DNA of 39,728 nt from CAYLJJ01 sp964384025 (GTDB lineage: Bacteria > Myxococcota_A > Bradymonadia > UBA7976 > UBA1532). The notes under the pieces were generated by a model. The model ran no database searches and was not told where the DNA came from. It saw nothing but the letters and a program-made list of their open reading frames with translations. The position numbers and the translations under genes are program-made. Location of the stretch: contig CAYLJJ010000064.1 of assembly GCA_964384025.1 (NCBI GenBank), positions 1-39,728 of the forward strand, read 5' to 3'. Every line of letters starts with the position of its first letter. Position 1 is the first letter of the stretch. Shown piece after piece: positions 16,433 to 24,620 of the stretch.

Positions 16433-18949
16433 ATGAAACATCTCCTCTTGCTCCTCTTGGCTTTTAATCTGTCTATTGGCTGTGAGGCTGAGGATGAGAA
16501 TCCTGATGGGCAGTCTTCTTCTGAGGACGCTGCGGGTTTGAAGGATCGCCCTCTTCTGGATTTGGAGAGGATCAATGACGCCATCTTAGAGCAGAGACAC
16601 CCTGATCTTCTCTTCTTAGATCAAAGGCTCCCTGTTGACGCTGCCCGAGATCTCGAGCACCCGGATCTTCTCCTCCAGGACAGCAAACCCCAAGATCGTC
16701 TACCTCCCTCTGATGTGGCGGTTTGCCAGGATCTGTGTATGTTTGGAGAGTCTCAGTGTGTTGCCCTGGGCTTGGTGATCTGTGGGCAGTTTGATGAGGA
16801 TGAGTGTCTGGAGTTTGGTCCTCCAGAGCCCTGTCCTCCAGGCAACCGCTGTGAAGTTGGTCGTTGTATCCAAGGCTGTCGAGACGATTGTGAATTGGGA
16901 GAGGTCATCTGTTTGGATGATCGCCGTCGAGCACGCTGTGGGAATTTTGATGAGGATGAGTGTCTGGAGTTTGCTCCCGCTGAAGAGTGTGAGCAGGAAG
17001 AGCGCTGCGCTGAAGGCCGCTGCCTCTGCAGCGACCAGTGTGAGGAGGCTGAAGCTGAGTGCCTTGAAGGTCTACGACGGCTCTGTGGGGATTTTGATGA
17101 GGATGAATGTTTGGAGTGGAGCGCTGGAGTGCCCTGTCCTCAGGGGCAGAGCTGTCAAGAGGGAGAGTGCCTTCGGGGCTGTCAGGATCTCTGCCAAGAG
17201 GGGGAACGGGGCTGTCGAGATGTGCAGAGAATAGAAAGTTGTGGCTTTGGAGAGAGTGGCTGTTTGGAGATGCAGCTCCTTGAGCGCTGCGCGGAAGGGA
17301 GCTTCTGTGAGGCGGGGCGTTGCCAAGCCTTCTGTGAAGATGAATGCCAGGAGGGGCTCCGACGCTGTGTAGGCCCTCAAACAGAGGAGATCTGTGGAGA
17401 GTTCGATGAGGATCCCTGCTTAGAGATGGGGGCGATCAGCTGCGCTGAGGGAGAGCACTGCATTGAAGATCGCTGCCAGCTCAGCTGCGAGGAGCAGTGT
17501 GAGCTGAACAGCCATCGCTGTCTGGATCAGGGACACTTTGAGATCTGTAGATTCCAGGAGGGCTGTCTGAGCTATGGAGCCCCTCAGAGCTGTCCTCAGG
17601 GGACACGTTGTCAGGAGGGGAGCTGTCAAGCGATCATAGAGGCGCCTCCAGTGATCATCAATGAGGTTCGCTATGACGATATGGAGGATGATGGTGAGGA
17701 GATCTTTGTTGAGCTCTTTGGCCCTCCAGGGACCTCTCTGGAGGGGTTCAACCTGTTGGGTTGGAACGGAGGCAACAACGCGGAGTATCTGCGCTTCCCT
17801 CTCTCAGGTCAGATCCCTGAAGACAGCCTCTTTGTCATCGCTCATCCCCGAGCAGCTCCAGCCTTGATGGCGCGGGCCAATCTGCTTCACGCTGGGGTGG
17901 ACTTTCAGAACGGTGCCGATGCCATTCAGCTTCGCTGGGGGGAGGAGATCGTCGATGCCCTGGCTTATGGAGATGATCCCCTGTGCTGTGAGACCACCCC
18001 TGGCGGTGAAGGAAGGCCTGCTCCAGATGCCAACTATCAACACTCCCTGAGTCGAGATGAAGAGCACAGCGACACGGACGACAACGCCCGAGATTTTCAG
18101 CTCGCTGAACCCAGCCCCGGGATCGGGGGAGGAGTAGAGCCCTTACCCAGCTGTGAAGGAGATGATTGCCGCCTGATCCGTATTATGGCCGCCAATTTAA
18201 GTTGTGAGCGGGGACAGAGCTACACTCATCAGGGGATGAGGCTCTTTCAGGGCTTACACCCCGATATTGTGTTGATTCAGGAGTTTAGCTATGACTCTAC
18301 GGACTTTAACTCCATCGCTGACTTTATAGCCCAGAGCTTTGGCCCTGAATTTCAGTGGGTCCGAGGTGATGATTCTCTCCCCAATGGGGTGATCAGCCGC
18401 TTCCCTATTTTGGAGTCGGGGATCTGGAGAGACCCTCACATCAACAACCGAGACTTTCCCTGGGCCCGCATCGATCTCCCGGGGCCGATAGATCTCTGGG
18501 CGGTCAGCCTGCATCTTAAGGCAAGCTCTGGAGATCGTGATATTCGGCTCGATGAGGTTAATGTCCTGGTGCCATTGATCCAGGGCCGCATTCCGGCGGG
18601 AGATTATCTGGTCATTGGGGGAGATCTCAACACCAGCTCCCGCAATGAAGAGTGTCTTCTGCTCCTCGATCAGGTGATCAGCCGAGCTCACCAACCCGTT
18701 GATCAGAGAGGAGATCCAGACACCAATATGTCACAGCGAAAGACCTATGATTGGGTGCTTCCCAACCTAAACTTAGAAGCTTTCCACACAGATTTGATCA
18801 TCGGGGATCATCGCTATCCTCACGGCCTCGTCTTTGATAGCCGAGACTATAATCCCCTCGCTGATGTGGCCCCAATTCAAAGGCTGGACAGCTCAGATTG
18901 TGGTATGCAGCATTTGGCAGTGATCAAAGATTTTCGCCTCCCTGAGTAG
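16433..18949 (+). CDS. Lipoprotein with six Cys-rich repeats, lamin-tail domain and EEP nuclease/phosphatase domain
   Basis: Large exported lipoprotein, 838 aa, starting at the ATG at 16433 (a GTG three codons earlier would spoil the signal peptide start). Signal MKHLLLLLLAFNLSIGC, lipobox SIGC. An Asp/Leu/Pro-rich linker (20-95) is followed by six repeats of about 50 aa with eight Cys each (98-398), four of them carrying FDEDECLE or FDEDPCLE. A lamin-tail-like domain comes next (about 402-540, starting VIINEVRYDDMEDDGEE). The C-terminus is an endonuclease/exonuclease/phosphatase domain (about 580-835), with IRIMAANL, the metal-binding Glu in VLIQEF, LWAVSLHLK, VIGGDLNTSS and a terminal DHRYPHGLVFD. 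It is probably a surface-anchored metal-dependent nuclease or phosphodiesterase. The MBL-fold lipoprotein begins 12 bases after it. Confidence 0.87.
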   Translation: MKHLLLLLLAFNLSIGCEAEDENPDGQSSSEDAAGLKDRPLLDLERINDAILEQRHPDLLFLDQRLPVDAARDLEHPDLLLQDSKPQDRLPPSDVAVCQDLCMFGESQCVALGLVICGQFDEDECLEFGPPEPCPPGNRCEVGRCIQGCRDDCELGEVICLDDRRRARCGNFDEDECLEFAPAEECEQEERCAEGRCLCSDQCEEAEAECLEGLRRLCGDFDEDECLEWSAGVPCPQGQSCQEGECLRGCQDLCQEGERGCRDVQRIESCGFGESGCLEMQLLERCAEGSFCEAGRCQAFCEDECQEGLRRCVGPQTEEICGEFDEDPCLEMGAISCAEGEHCIEDRCQLSCEEQCELNSHRCLDQGHFEICRFQEGCLSYGAPQSCPQGTRCQEGSCQAIIEAPPVIINEVRYDDMEDDGEEIFVELFGPPGTSLEGFNLLGWNGGNNAEYLRFPLSGQIPEDSLFVIAHPRAAPALMARANLLHAGVDFQNGADAIQLRWGEEIVDALAYGDDPLCCETTPGGEGRPAPDANYQHSLSRDEEHSDTDDNARDFQLAEPSPGIGGGVEPLPSCEGDDCRLIRIMAANLSCERGQSYTHQGMRLFQGLHPDIVLIQEFSYDSTDFNSIADFIAQSFGPEFQWVRGDDSLPNGVISRFPILESGIWRDPHINNRDFPWARIDLPGPIDLWAVSLHLKASSGDRDIRLDEVNVLVPLIQGRIPAGDYLVIGGDLNTSSRNEECLLLLDQVISRAHQPVDQRGDPDTNMSQRKTYDWVLPNLNLEAFHTDLIIGDHRYPHGLVFDSRDYNPLADVAPIQRLDSSDCGMQHLAVIKDFRLPE
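16724..17626 (+). repeat. Six tandem Cys-rich protein repeats (FDEDECLE type)
   Basis: Coding repeats in the lipoprotein at 16433-18949. Each unit of about 150 bases encodes eight Cys at approximately C-x3-C-x6-C-x7-C-x7-C-x8-C-x5-C-x4-C. The spacing is less rigid than in the 5071-5955 lipoprotein, and the pattern is different, so the two arrays are separate designs. Repeats 1-3 and 5 share the acidic FDED core; repeats 4 and 6 have diverged (GFGESGCLE, RFQEGCLS). Confidence 0.82.
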
Positions 18950-18961
18950 GTTCAGATAAGA

Positions 18962-19933
18962 ATGAAAAGATTGAAACATTCTGTGATTTTTATGCTCTGT
19001 GGTTTGGGCAGTGTGCTGCTCCTCTCCACCTGTGGAGGCTCCATCAATATCAAGGAGTTCCCAGAGTCTCCACATGCGGCTGATCATCCCCTGCCTAAGG
19101 TCGCTCTACAGTTCTCTCTTATCCAGACTGGAGCAGGGCAGACCCTGGAGGCCTTCACTCACAGCGATGGGAGCTACTTTGAGAGCCGTGAGGTCGCCCA
19201 TATCGCCATCCTGATCATCCATCCACAGGGTAAGCTGCTCTTTGACACAGGCTTGGGAGAGAAAGTAGATGCTCAATTTGAGGAGATCCCCTGGCTGCTT
19301 AGGCCCCTGATGGCCTATGAGAAGCACGGCAGCGCCCGAAGCCAGCTGGAGCGTGCAGAGATCGATCTCCAAGGGCTGCGAATCATCCTCTCTCATATGC
19401 ACTGGGACCACGCCAGCGGGATTGAGGATTTCCCAGAGCAGGAGATCTGGACCACCAAGCTGGAGCATGACTGGGCGCTGAAAAAGGCGGAGGAGGAGTC
19501 AGGGCTGCTCTCCTCTCAGTTTGATGCTGAGGAGATCAAGTGGCGCTATCTCAGCTTTGAGGATCGATCCTATGAGAACTTCTCGCAGAGCCTTGATCTC
19601 TTTAAGGATGGCAGCGTCATTCTGGTCCCTCTCCCTGGACACACTCCAGGAGCCATCGGGATGTTTATCAACCTCCCCTCAGGCGAGCGCTACCTCTTCA
19701 CTGGAGACACAAGCTGGAGCCTGGAGGGGATACAAAAGCCCTCAGAGAAGTTCTGGATCTCGCGTCTCCTGGCAGACGATAACAGCGAAGGGACGACAAG
19801 AGAGCTGGTTCGTCTTCATCGGCTCATGCTGCGCCGTCCTGAGCTACAGCTGATTCCCTCCCATGATGCTCGAACCCAAGCGAAGCTGCCGCGCTTCCCT
19901 CAGCTTGGACCTCAACTGAGGACCACGCTTTGA
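18962..19933 (+). CDS. Metallo-beta-lactamase-fold hydrolase lipoprotein
   Basis: 323 aa exported lipoprotein (signal with lipobox LSTC near residue 24) carrying a metallo-beta-lactamase-fold hydrolase. The zinc motif SHMHWDHASG (HxHxDH, about 143-152) is followed by LPGHTPGAIG (third His), FTGDTSW (bridging Asp) and IPSHDAR (last His), so the dinuclear site looks complete. LLFDTGLGEK ahead of it is typical for the lactonase-like (AttM/AiiA) subgroup, but lactonase activity is only an inference. Periplasmic or surface location follows from the lipobox. It begins 12 bases after the upstream nuclease lipoprotein, and its TGA overlaps the TTG start of the MoxR gene, so it may be in one transcript with both. 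Confidence 0.85.
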   Translation: MKRLKHSVIFMLCGLGSVLLLSTCGGSINIKEFPESPHAADHPLPKVALQFSLIQTGAGQTLEAFTHSDGSYFESREVAHIAILIIHPQGKLLFDTGLGEKVDAQFEEIPWLLRPLMAYEKHGSARSQLERAEIDLQGLRIILSHMHWDHASGIEDFPEQEIWTTKLEHDWALKKAEEESGLLSSQFDAEEIKWRYLSFEDRSYENFSQSLDLFKDGSVILVPLPGHTPGAIGMFINLPSGERYLFTGDTSWSLEGIQKPSEKFWISRLLADDNSEGTTRELVRLHRLMLRRPELQLIPSHDARTQAKLPRFPQLGPQLRTTL

Positions 19934-20994
19934 ACCTGGGACGTGCTCTCACCCAGATCCAGCTCTCTCGCTTCCTCCTCAACGCCGCGATCATCCGCCC
20001 AGTCTTTATCTGGGGGCCGCCAGGGATCGGTAAGTCCGCCTTGGTCGAGGAGTTCGCCGAAGAGGTGGGGCTGCCCTGTGTCTCTCTCTTGGGCAGCCAG
20101 TTGGCGCCTGAGGATATCTTGGGGGTTCCCCAGATCCAGGAGAACAAGACGATCTTCTGTCCTCCCGCTTCTATCGCCCAAGCGGAGCCCTACTGCCTCT
20201 TCCTGGATGAGCTAAACGCTTGTAGTCACGAGGTGCAGAAATCTTTCTATAGTCTGATCCATGAGCGCCGGGTGGGGGCTTATCATCTGCCCGAGGGCTC
20301 CATCGTCATCGGCGCAGGGAATCGGGCTCAAGACAGCGCCATCGTCCGCCCCATCTCCTCGGCCCTGCTCAACCGCATGATCCATGTAGAGCTGAGGGTC
20401 TCTCATCGAGACTGGCTGGCCTGGGCCGCAGGAGCGGAGATCCATCCCTGGATTTTGGAGTATATCGGCCTCCGCCCTGATCACCTCTGGAGCCGCCCCC
20501 CTAAGACTGAGGAGCCCTTCTCCACTCCCCGAAGCTGGCATATGCTCTCAGACAGCCTCAAGGAGTATGGAGAGGATCTTCAAGAGGAGGATCTGGAGTT
20601 TTTGACCTATGGCTGCCTCAGCCCCAGCCACGCGGGGCAGTTCAGAGCTTTCCTTAAACAGCTCCGCAACAAGTACCGGGTCCATGATCTCATCAAGGGC
20701 TGCCTTCGTTGGCCCAGCGCCCCGAAGGATCGAGATCTCCTCTACTTTCTGGCCCAATCCTTCCGAGTTCATCTGAGCCGCGAGCTGCCCTTAAAGCGTG
20801 AGCTGCTCAAAGGACATCAACGGGAGCTGGCTCACCGTGCCAAAGCTCTGGTCAAAGATCTGGCGACCATCAGCTTGGAGATCGCTCAGATGGTGGTGGC
20901 TGAGGAGAGCGAGGGGGAGCAGCTCCCCTCCTGGTTCCTGGTAGAGATCTTTCGGGATCTGCCTCGTTTGGTTGAACGCAAGAGTGGGAGCTAA
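19930..20994 (+). CDS. MoxR-family AAA+ ATPase
   Basis: 354 aa cytoplasmic AAA+ ATPase. Walker A GPPGIGKSA (about 29-37), Walker B CLFLDELNA (about 95-103), sensor-1-like IGAGNR and the arginine-rich SSALLNRMIHVEL segment are all present. Length and the helical C-terminus fit MoxR-type chaperone ATPases, which act with VWA-domain partners to mature or remodel client proteins. The start is TTG overlapping the preceding TGA, with GAGGA seven bases upstream. The next gene, a VWA/DUF2201 protein, overlaps its end, which is the standard pairing for this family. The client is unknown. Confidence 0.9.
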   Translation: MNLGRALTQIQLSRFLLNAAIIRPVFIWGPPGIGKSALVEEFAEEVGLPCVSLLGSQLAPEDILGVPQIQENKTIFCPPASIAQAEPYCLFLDELNACSHEVQKSFYSLIHERRVGAYHLPEGSIVIGAGNRAQDSAIVRPISSALLNRMIHVELRVSHRDWLAWAAGAEIHPWILEYIGLRPDHLWSRPPKTEEPFSTPRSWHMLSDSLKEYGEDLQEEDLEFLTYGCLSPSHAGQFRAFLKQLRNKYRVHDLIKGCLRWPSAPKDRDLLYFLAQSFRVHLSRELPLKRELLKGHQRELAHRAKALVKDLATISLEIAQMVVAEESEGEQLPSWFLVEIFRDLPRLVERKSGS

Positions 20995-22753
20995 GCGCCG
21001 CCGTCGTCGAAACGAGCAGCCTCCTCATCCCTTTGAGATCGCGCTCAAGCGGGCGCGAAGGCATCTCTTTTTGGCTCCTCTTGTCGGTGGCTTTTCTCCA
21101 CGCCATCTAGAGACCCTGCCTGAGCAGAGCTGGGCACGAGTCTCCATCGGAGATTGGAGCACGCTCTATTGGAATCGAAAGCGACAGGGCAGCCCTGAAG
21201 AGTGGCTCTATGTGATCGCTCATGCGCTCCTACATCTGGGCCTGGGGCACTTCCGCCCTCAAGCTCAACCCAGAGCTTGGGCGGCGGCTTGTGACTACTG
21301 CGCCGCCCGTTTTATCGCTGATCTTAAGCTGGCCCCTCTCCTCTCTCCACTCCCCGATCTGGGGCGTCCCCAGGAGCAGGTGCTCTATCAACGCTTCTGT
21401 CGGCGAGGGATCCCTGAAAATGTCAGCCATCTGAGCATCGGCTTCCCCAGCATGGATCTCAGCCATGCTGATCCTCAGCGCCTTGAGAAATACCTTGAGC
21501 GCTGGGAGGAGCGCTTTGCGTTGGCGATCAAGGGCGCGGTTCGAGGAGCAGTAGAGCTGGCCGCAGGTCGCTCTTTGGAGGATCAACGGAGCCCCAGCCC
21601 TGGAGAGCAGGCACGCTCCTGGTTTGTCAGCAGCTATCCCCTCTTAGGGGCTCTGGCCGCCAGCTTTGAGATCATTGAAGATCCCCTCATCTGCCAGCGC
21701 TTAGAGATCAGCGTCGCGGCGGTAGATGAGATCAGCCAAGAGATCTTCCTTAATCCCAGCGCTGGGCTCTTGGAGGAGGAGCTGCGCTTTGTGATGGCCC
21801 ACGAGCTGCTCCATGTGGGTCTGCGTCATGGTGCTCGCTGCCGAGGGCGGGATCCTTGGTATTGGAACATCGCCTGTGACTATGTGATCAACGGCTGGTT
21901 GGTGGAGATGCAGCTTGGGGTGATGCCAGCTCGAGGTAGCCTCTATGATCGGCGCCTCAAGAGCCTCTCCGCTGAGTCTGTCTATGATCAGATCGTCCGA
22001 GATCTACGGCGTTATCGCAAGCTGGAGAGCTTCGCAGGTCGAGAGAAGCCTGACATTCTAAGCGGTCGAGGTGTAGAGGGGGCCGCCATCGATCTGGATG
22101 CCTTTTACCGTCGCGCTTTAAGTCAGGGTCTGAGCTACCACTACGACCAGGAGCGGGGGCTCCTACCTGCGGGGCTGGTGGAGGAGATCCGCGCCTTAGA
22201 CCAGCCTCCTATCCCCTGGGATGTAGAGCTGGCTCGCTGGTTTGATCACTTCTTCCAGCCTCTAGAGCGACGACGAAGCTATGCCCGCCCCAGCCGCCGC
22301 CAAGCCTCCACCCCAAAGATCCCCCGCCCTCGCTGGATCGAGGACCCTCGCGTTCGTGAGGGCCGCACCTACGGGGTGGTTCTAGACACCTCAGGCTCTA
22401 TGGATCGGCGCCTGTTGGCCAAAGCCCTGGGCTCTATCGCCAGCTACAGCGTCTCCAGAGAGGTGGGCCTAGTGCGGGTGGTCTTCTGTGACGCTGTCGC
22501 CTACGATCAGGGCTATATGCCCCCCGAGGAGCTGATGGAGCGGGTTCGAGTAAGGGGTCGGGGCGGGACCATCCTTCAGCCGGGGATCCGGCTCTTGGAG
22601 AACGCCCTCGACTTCCCTAAAAAGGCGCCGATCCTGATCATCACCGATGGCTTCTGTGATCCCCTGCGCGTCAAGAGAGAGCACGCCTTCCTGCTCCCCA
22701 AGGGAAGACACCTACCCTTTCAGCCCAGAGGCCCACTCTTTCACTTGGAGTAG
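20972..22753 (+). CDS. DUF2201-type VWA protein with duplicated metallopeptidase-like domain
   Basis: 593 aa soluble partner of the MoxR ATPase. Two homologous putative metallopeptidase domains occur in tandem: the first has HALLHLGLGH (about 84-93) with AACDYCAARFI, the second HELLHVGLRH (about 277-286) with IACDYVINGW. In the first, the catalytic Glu of HExxH is Ala, so only the second looks active. A C-terminal VWA domain (about 465-590) has a complete MIDAS: DTSGSMD, GGTILQP and IITDGFCD. The tail (FLLPKGRHLPFQPRGPLFHLE) is typical of the family. The start is unsettled: TTG 20972 and GTG 20984 both lie inside the end of the MoxR gene and neither has a good ribosome site. Confidence 0.85.
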   Translation: MNARVGAKRRRRRNEQPPHPFEIALKRARRHLFLAPLVGGFSPRHLETLPEQSWARVSIGDWSTLYWNRKRQGSPEEWLYVIAHALLHLGLGHFRPQAQPRAWAAACDYCAARFIADLKLAPLLSPLPDLGRPQEQVLYQRFCRRGIPENVSHLSIGFPSMDLSHADPQRLEKYLERWEERFALAIKGAVRGAVELAAGRSLEDQRSPSPGEQARSWFVSSYPLLGALAASFEIIEDPLICQRLEISVAAVDEISQEIFLNPSAGLLEEELRFVMAHELLHVGLRHGARCRGRDPWYWNIACDYVINGWLVEMQLGVMPARGSLYDRRLKSLSAESVYDQIVRDLRRYRKLESFAGREKPDILSGRGVEGAAIDLDAFYRRALSQGLSYHYDQERGLLPAGLVEEIRALDQPPIPWDVELARWFDHFFQPLERRRSYARPSRRQASTPKIPRPRWIEDPRVREGRTYGVVLDTSGSMDRRLLAKALGSIASYSVSREVGLVRVVFCDAVAYDQGYMPPEELMERVRVRGRGGTILQPGIRLLENALDFPKKAPILIITDGFCDPLRVKREHAFLLPKGRHLPFQPRGPLFHLE

Positions 22754-22855
22754 GTGGAGGCTCAAATTTCGGAAAAAGCTCAGGGCTGGCTGACAACCAC
22801 CTATGCTCAATGCCCCTTGCTCTATATAAGCGCAGCTCAATCTCGTGATGTTTCG

Positions 22856-23854
22856 ATGCGAAGTCTACTTCCAAGAGAGCAACGGCGGCTCTTGATCCTC
22901 AGCTTGGGGATCTTGCTCCTCCTCTTGTCGATCATCTTGGCCCTCACCCTGGGCGCGGAGCCTATCCCACTGGCTGAGATCTTCCGGATCCTCAGCGAGG
23001 GAGAGGCAGAGAATCCTGCCCACAGGCTGATCGTCCAGAATCTACGCAGCCCCCGTGCCCTCTTGGCCCTCTTAGTGGGAGCCTCTCTGGCCCTCTCGGG
23101 GGTGGGCCTCCAGGGGCTCTTTCGCAACCCGCTGGCGGACCCCTCCATCTTGGGGATCTCCTCAGGCGCCGCGCTGGGCGCCGCGCTGGCGCTGCTTTGG
23201 GCCCTGCCTCCACCTCCTTTGGCCTTCCTCGGAGCTGCAGGGGCTGGCGCCCTGCTCTATGGGCTGGCCCAAGTAGAGGGTCGCCTCTCCCTAGAGAGCC
23301 TACTTTTGGCGGGGGTGGCCCTGAGCATCTCACTGGCAGCGGGGCTCTCGGTGCTGATCTTTATGGCAGGGGAGGGGGCTGATCAGCTTCTCCTCTGGCT
23401 GATGGGACATATGGGTGGGCTGGGTTGGGCGCCTCTACCCTGGGTGCTGCTCTGTGCAGGCTCAGGAGCGCTCCTCCTGCTCCTTGAGGCACAGAACCTC
23501 AACGCCCTGCTGGAGGGAGAGGAGCTGGCTCTCTCTCTGGGGGTGGACTTAGAGCGCGCTAAGCGGCGGATCCTCTTGGCCACCTCTCTGCTGGTCACAG
23601 GGGCTGTGGCCTTCTGTGGGGTGATCGGCTTTATCGGCCTGATCGTGCCTCACGCGCTGCGGCTCCTCCAGGGTCCAGATCATCGCTGGCTTCTGCCCAA
23701 CGCGGCCCTCTTTGGGGCCCTGATCCTCCTGCTGGCAGATACCCTAGCGCGCAGCTTGATCTCTGAGTCTGAGCTGCCCGTTGGGGTGATCACCGGCTTG
23801 GCGGGAGGCCCCTTCTTTCTCTGGATGCTGCGACAACGGTTACGGAATGTTTGA
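22856..23854 (+). CDS. FecCD/BtuC-type ABC transporter permease
   Basis: Inner-membrane permease for iron-siderophore, haem or cobalamin uptake, about 332 aa from the ATG at 22856, the usual family length. At least eight hydrophobic helices are visible. Family motifs include LRSPRALLALLVGASLALSG, GLFRNPLADPSILGIS-SGAALG, and FIGLIVPHALRLLQGPDHRWLLP, which contains the ABC ATPase-contacting loop. The frame is open 34 codons upstream to a GTG at 22754, but that stretch is not permease-like and is probably leader sequence. The ribosome site before the ATG is weak. The ATPase gene overlaps its end by 8 bases. Substrate cannot be assigned from sequence. Confidence 0.9.
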   Translation: MRSLLPREQRRLLILSLGILLLLLSIILALTLGAEPIPLAEIFRILSEGEAENPAHRLIVQNLRSPRALLALLVGASLALSGVGLQGLFRNPLADPSILGISSGAALGAALALLWALPPPPLAFLGAAGAGALLYGLAQVEGRLSLESLLLAGVALSISLAAGLSVLIFMAGEGADQLLLWLMGHMGGLGWAPLPWVLLCAGSGALLLLLEAQNLNALLEGEELALSLGVDLERAKRRILLATSLLVTGAVAFCGVIGFIGLIVPHALRLLQGPDHRWLLPNAALFGALILLLADTLARSLISESELPVGVITGLAGGPFFLWMLRQRLRNV

Positions 23855-24620
23855 GCTGCGTGGAGTTGAGGCTCCTTATGGCCTTAAGGCTGCCCTGGAT
23901 CTCTCCATCTCCAAGGGCTGCTTCCTGGGAATCTTGGGGCCAAACGGGGCGGGGAAATCGACCCTCCTGCGCCTCTTAGCGGGTTTCCTTAAGCCCAAGG
24001 CTGGAGAGATTTTGCTGGAGGGGGAGCCTCTCTCTGGCATCCCTCGCCGTCGATTGGCCTGTCAGATGGCGGTGGTGATGCAAGAGGCTGGGGCGCGTTT
24101 CGATTTTACGGTGCTGGAGGCCGCACGGATGGGCCGCAACCCTCACCGCCGCCCCTTTCGCGCCCTGAGCCAAACCGATCATAAGGCGGTCGAGTCCGCC
24201 CTGAAACAGACAGGGCTCTTGAGGCTCAAAGAGCGCTCGCTGCGACACCTGAGCGGAGGAGAGCATCAACGGCTGCGTCTGGCCCGCGCCCTGGCTCAGG
24301 AGCCTCAACTCCTTCTCCTGGATGAACCCAACAGTCACCTTGATCCTGGTCACGCTGAGGCTCTTCTACAGCTCTTGGCTCAGGCTCATCGGGGAGGGCT
24401 GAGTGTGGTGATGGCCCTGCATGATCCCAACGCCGCTGCGCGCTTCTGTCAGCGTCTCCTCTTGATGAAGGCGGGTCGCGTCGTAGCTCAGGGCAGCCCT
24501 GAAGAGGTTCTCAGCCCTGAGCGAGTGGAGGCTATCTATGATCTACGGGTACATTCCCTGAGGCATCCCGATAGTGGTGTCCCTCAACTCCTCCCTCGTT
24601 CTCCTCAGGAGCATCTATGA
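23847..24620 (+). CDS. FecE/BtuD-type ABC transporter ATP-binding protein
   Basis: 257 aa ATPase subunit driving the permease encoded just upstream. Walker A GPNGAGKST (about 32-40), Q-loop in VVMQEAG, signature LSGGEHQR, Walker B LLLLDEP, and the D-loop and switch His region (MALHDPN) are all intact. The sequence order and length match the iron-siderophore/vitamin B12 subfamily. ATG at 23847, 8-base overlap with the permease; its TGA overlaps the ATG of the following MYXO-CTERM-like protein. No binding-protein gene is in the window, so it must be encoded elsewhere, or the following exported protein could play an adapter part (speculation). Confidence 0.93.
   Translation: MFELRGVEAPYGLKAALDLSISKGCFLGILGPNGAGKSTLLRLLAGFLKPKAGEILLEGEPLSGIPRRRLACQMAVVMQEAGARFDFTVLEAARMGRNPHRRPFRALSQTDHKAVESALKQTGLLRLKERSLRHLSGGEHQRLRLARALAQEPQLLLLDEPNSHLDPGHAEALLQLLAQAHRGGLSVVMALHDPNAAARFCQRLLLMKAGRVVAQGSPEEVLSPERVEAIYDLRVHSLRHPDSGVPQLLPRSPQEHL

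Noticed and set aside
22754..22855. N-terminal extension of the ABC permease or a cobalamin riboswitch leader
   Set aside because: The 34 extra codons do not resemble permease sequence, and the 102-base stretch is too short and lacks a recognisable B12-box pattern.
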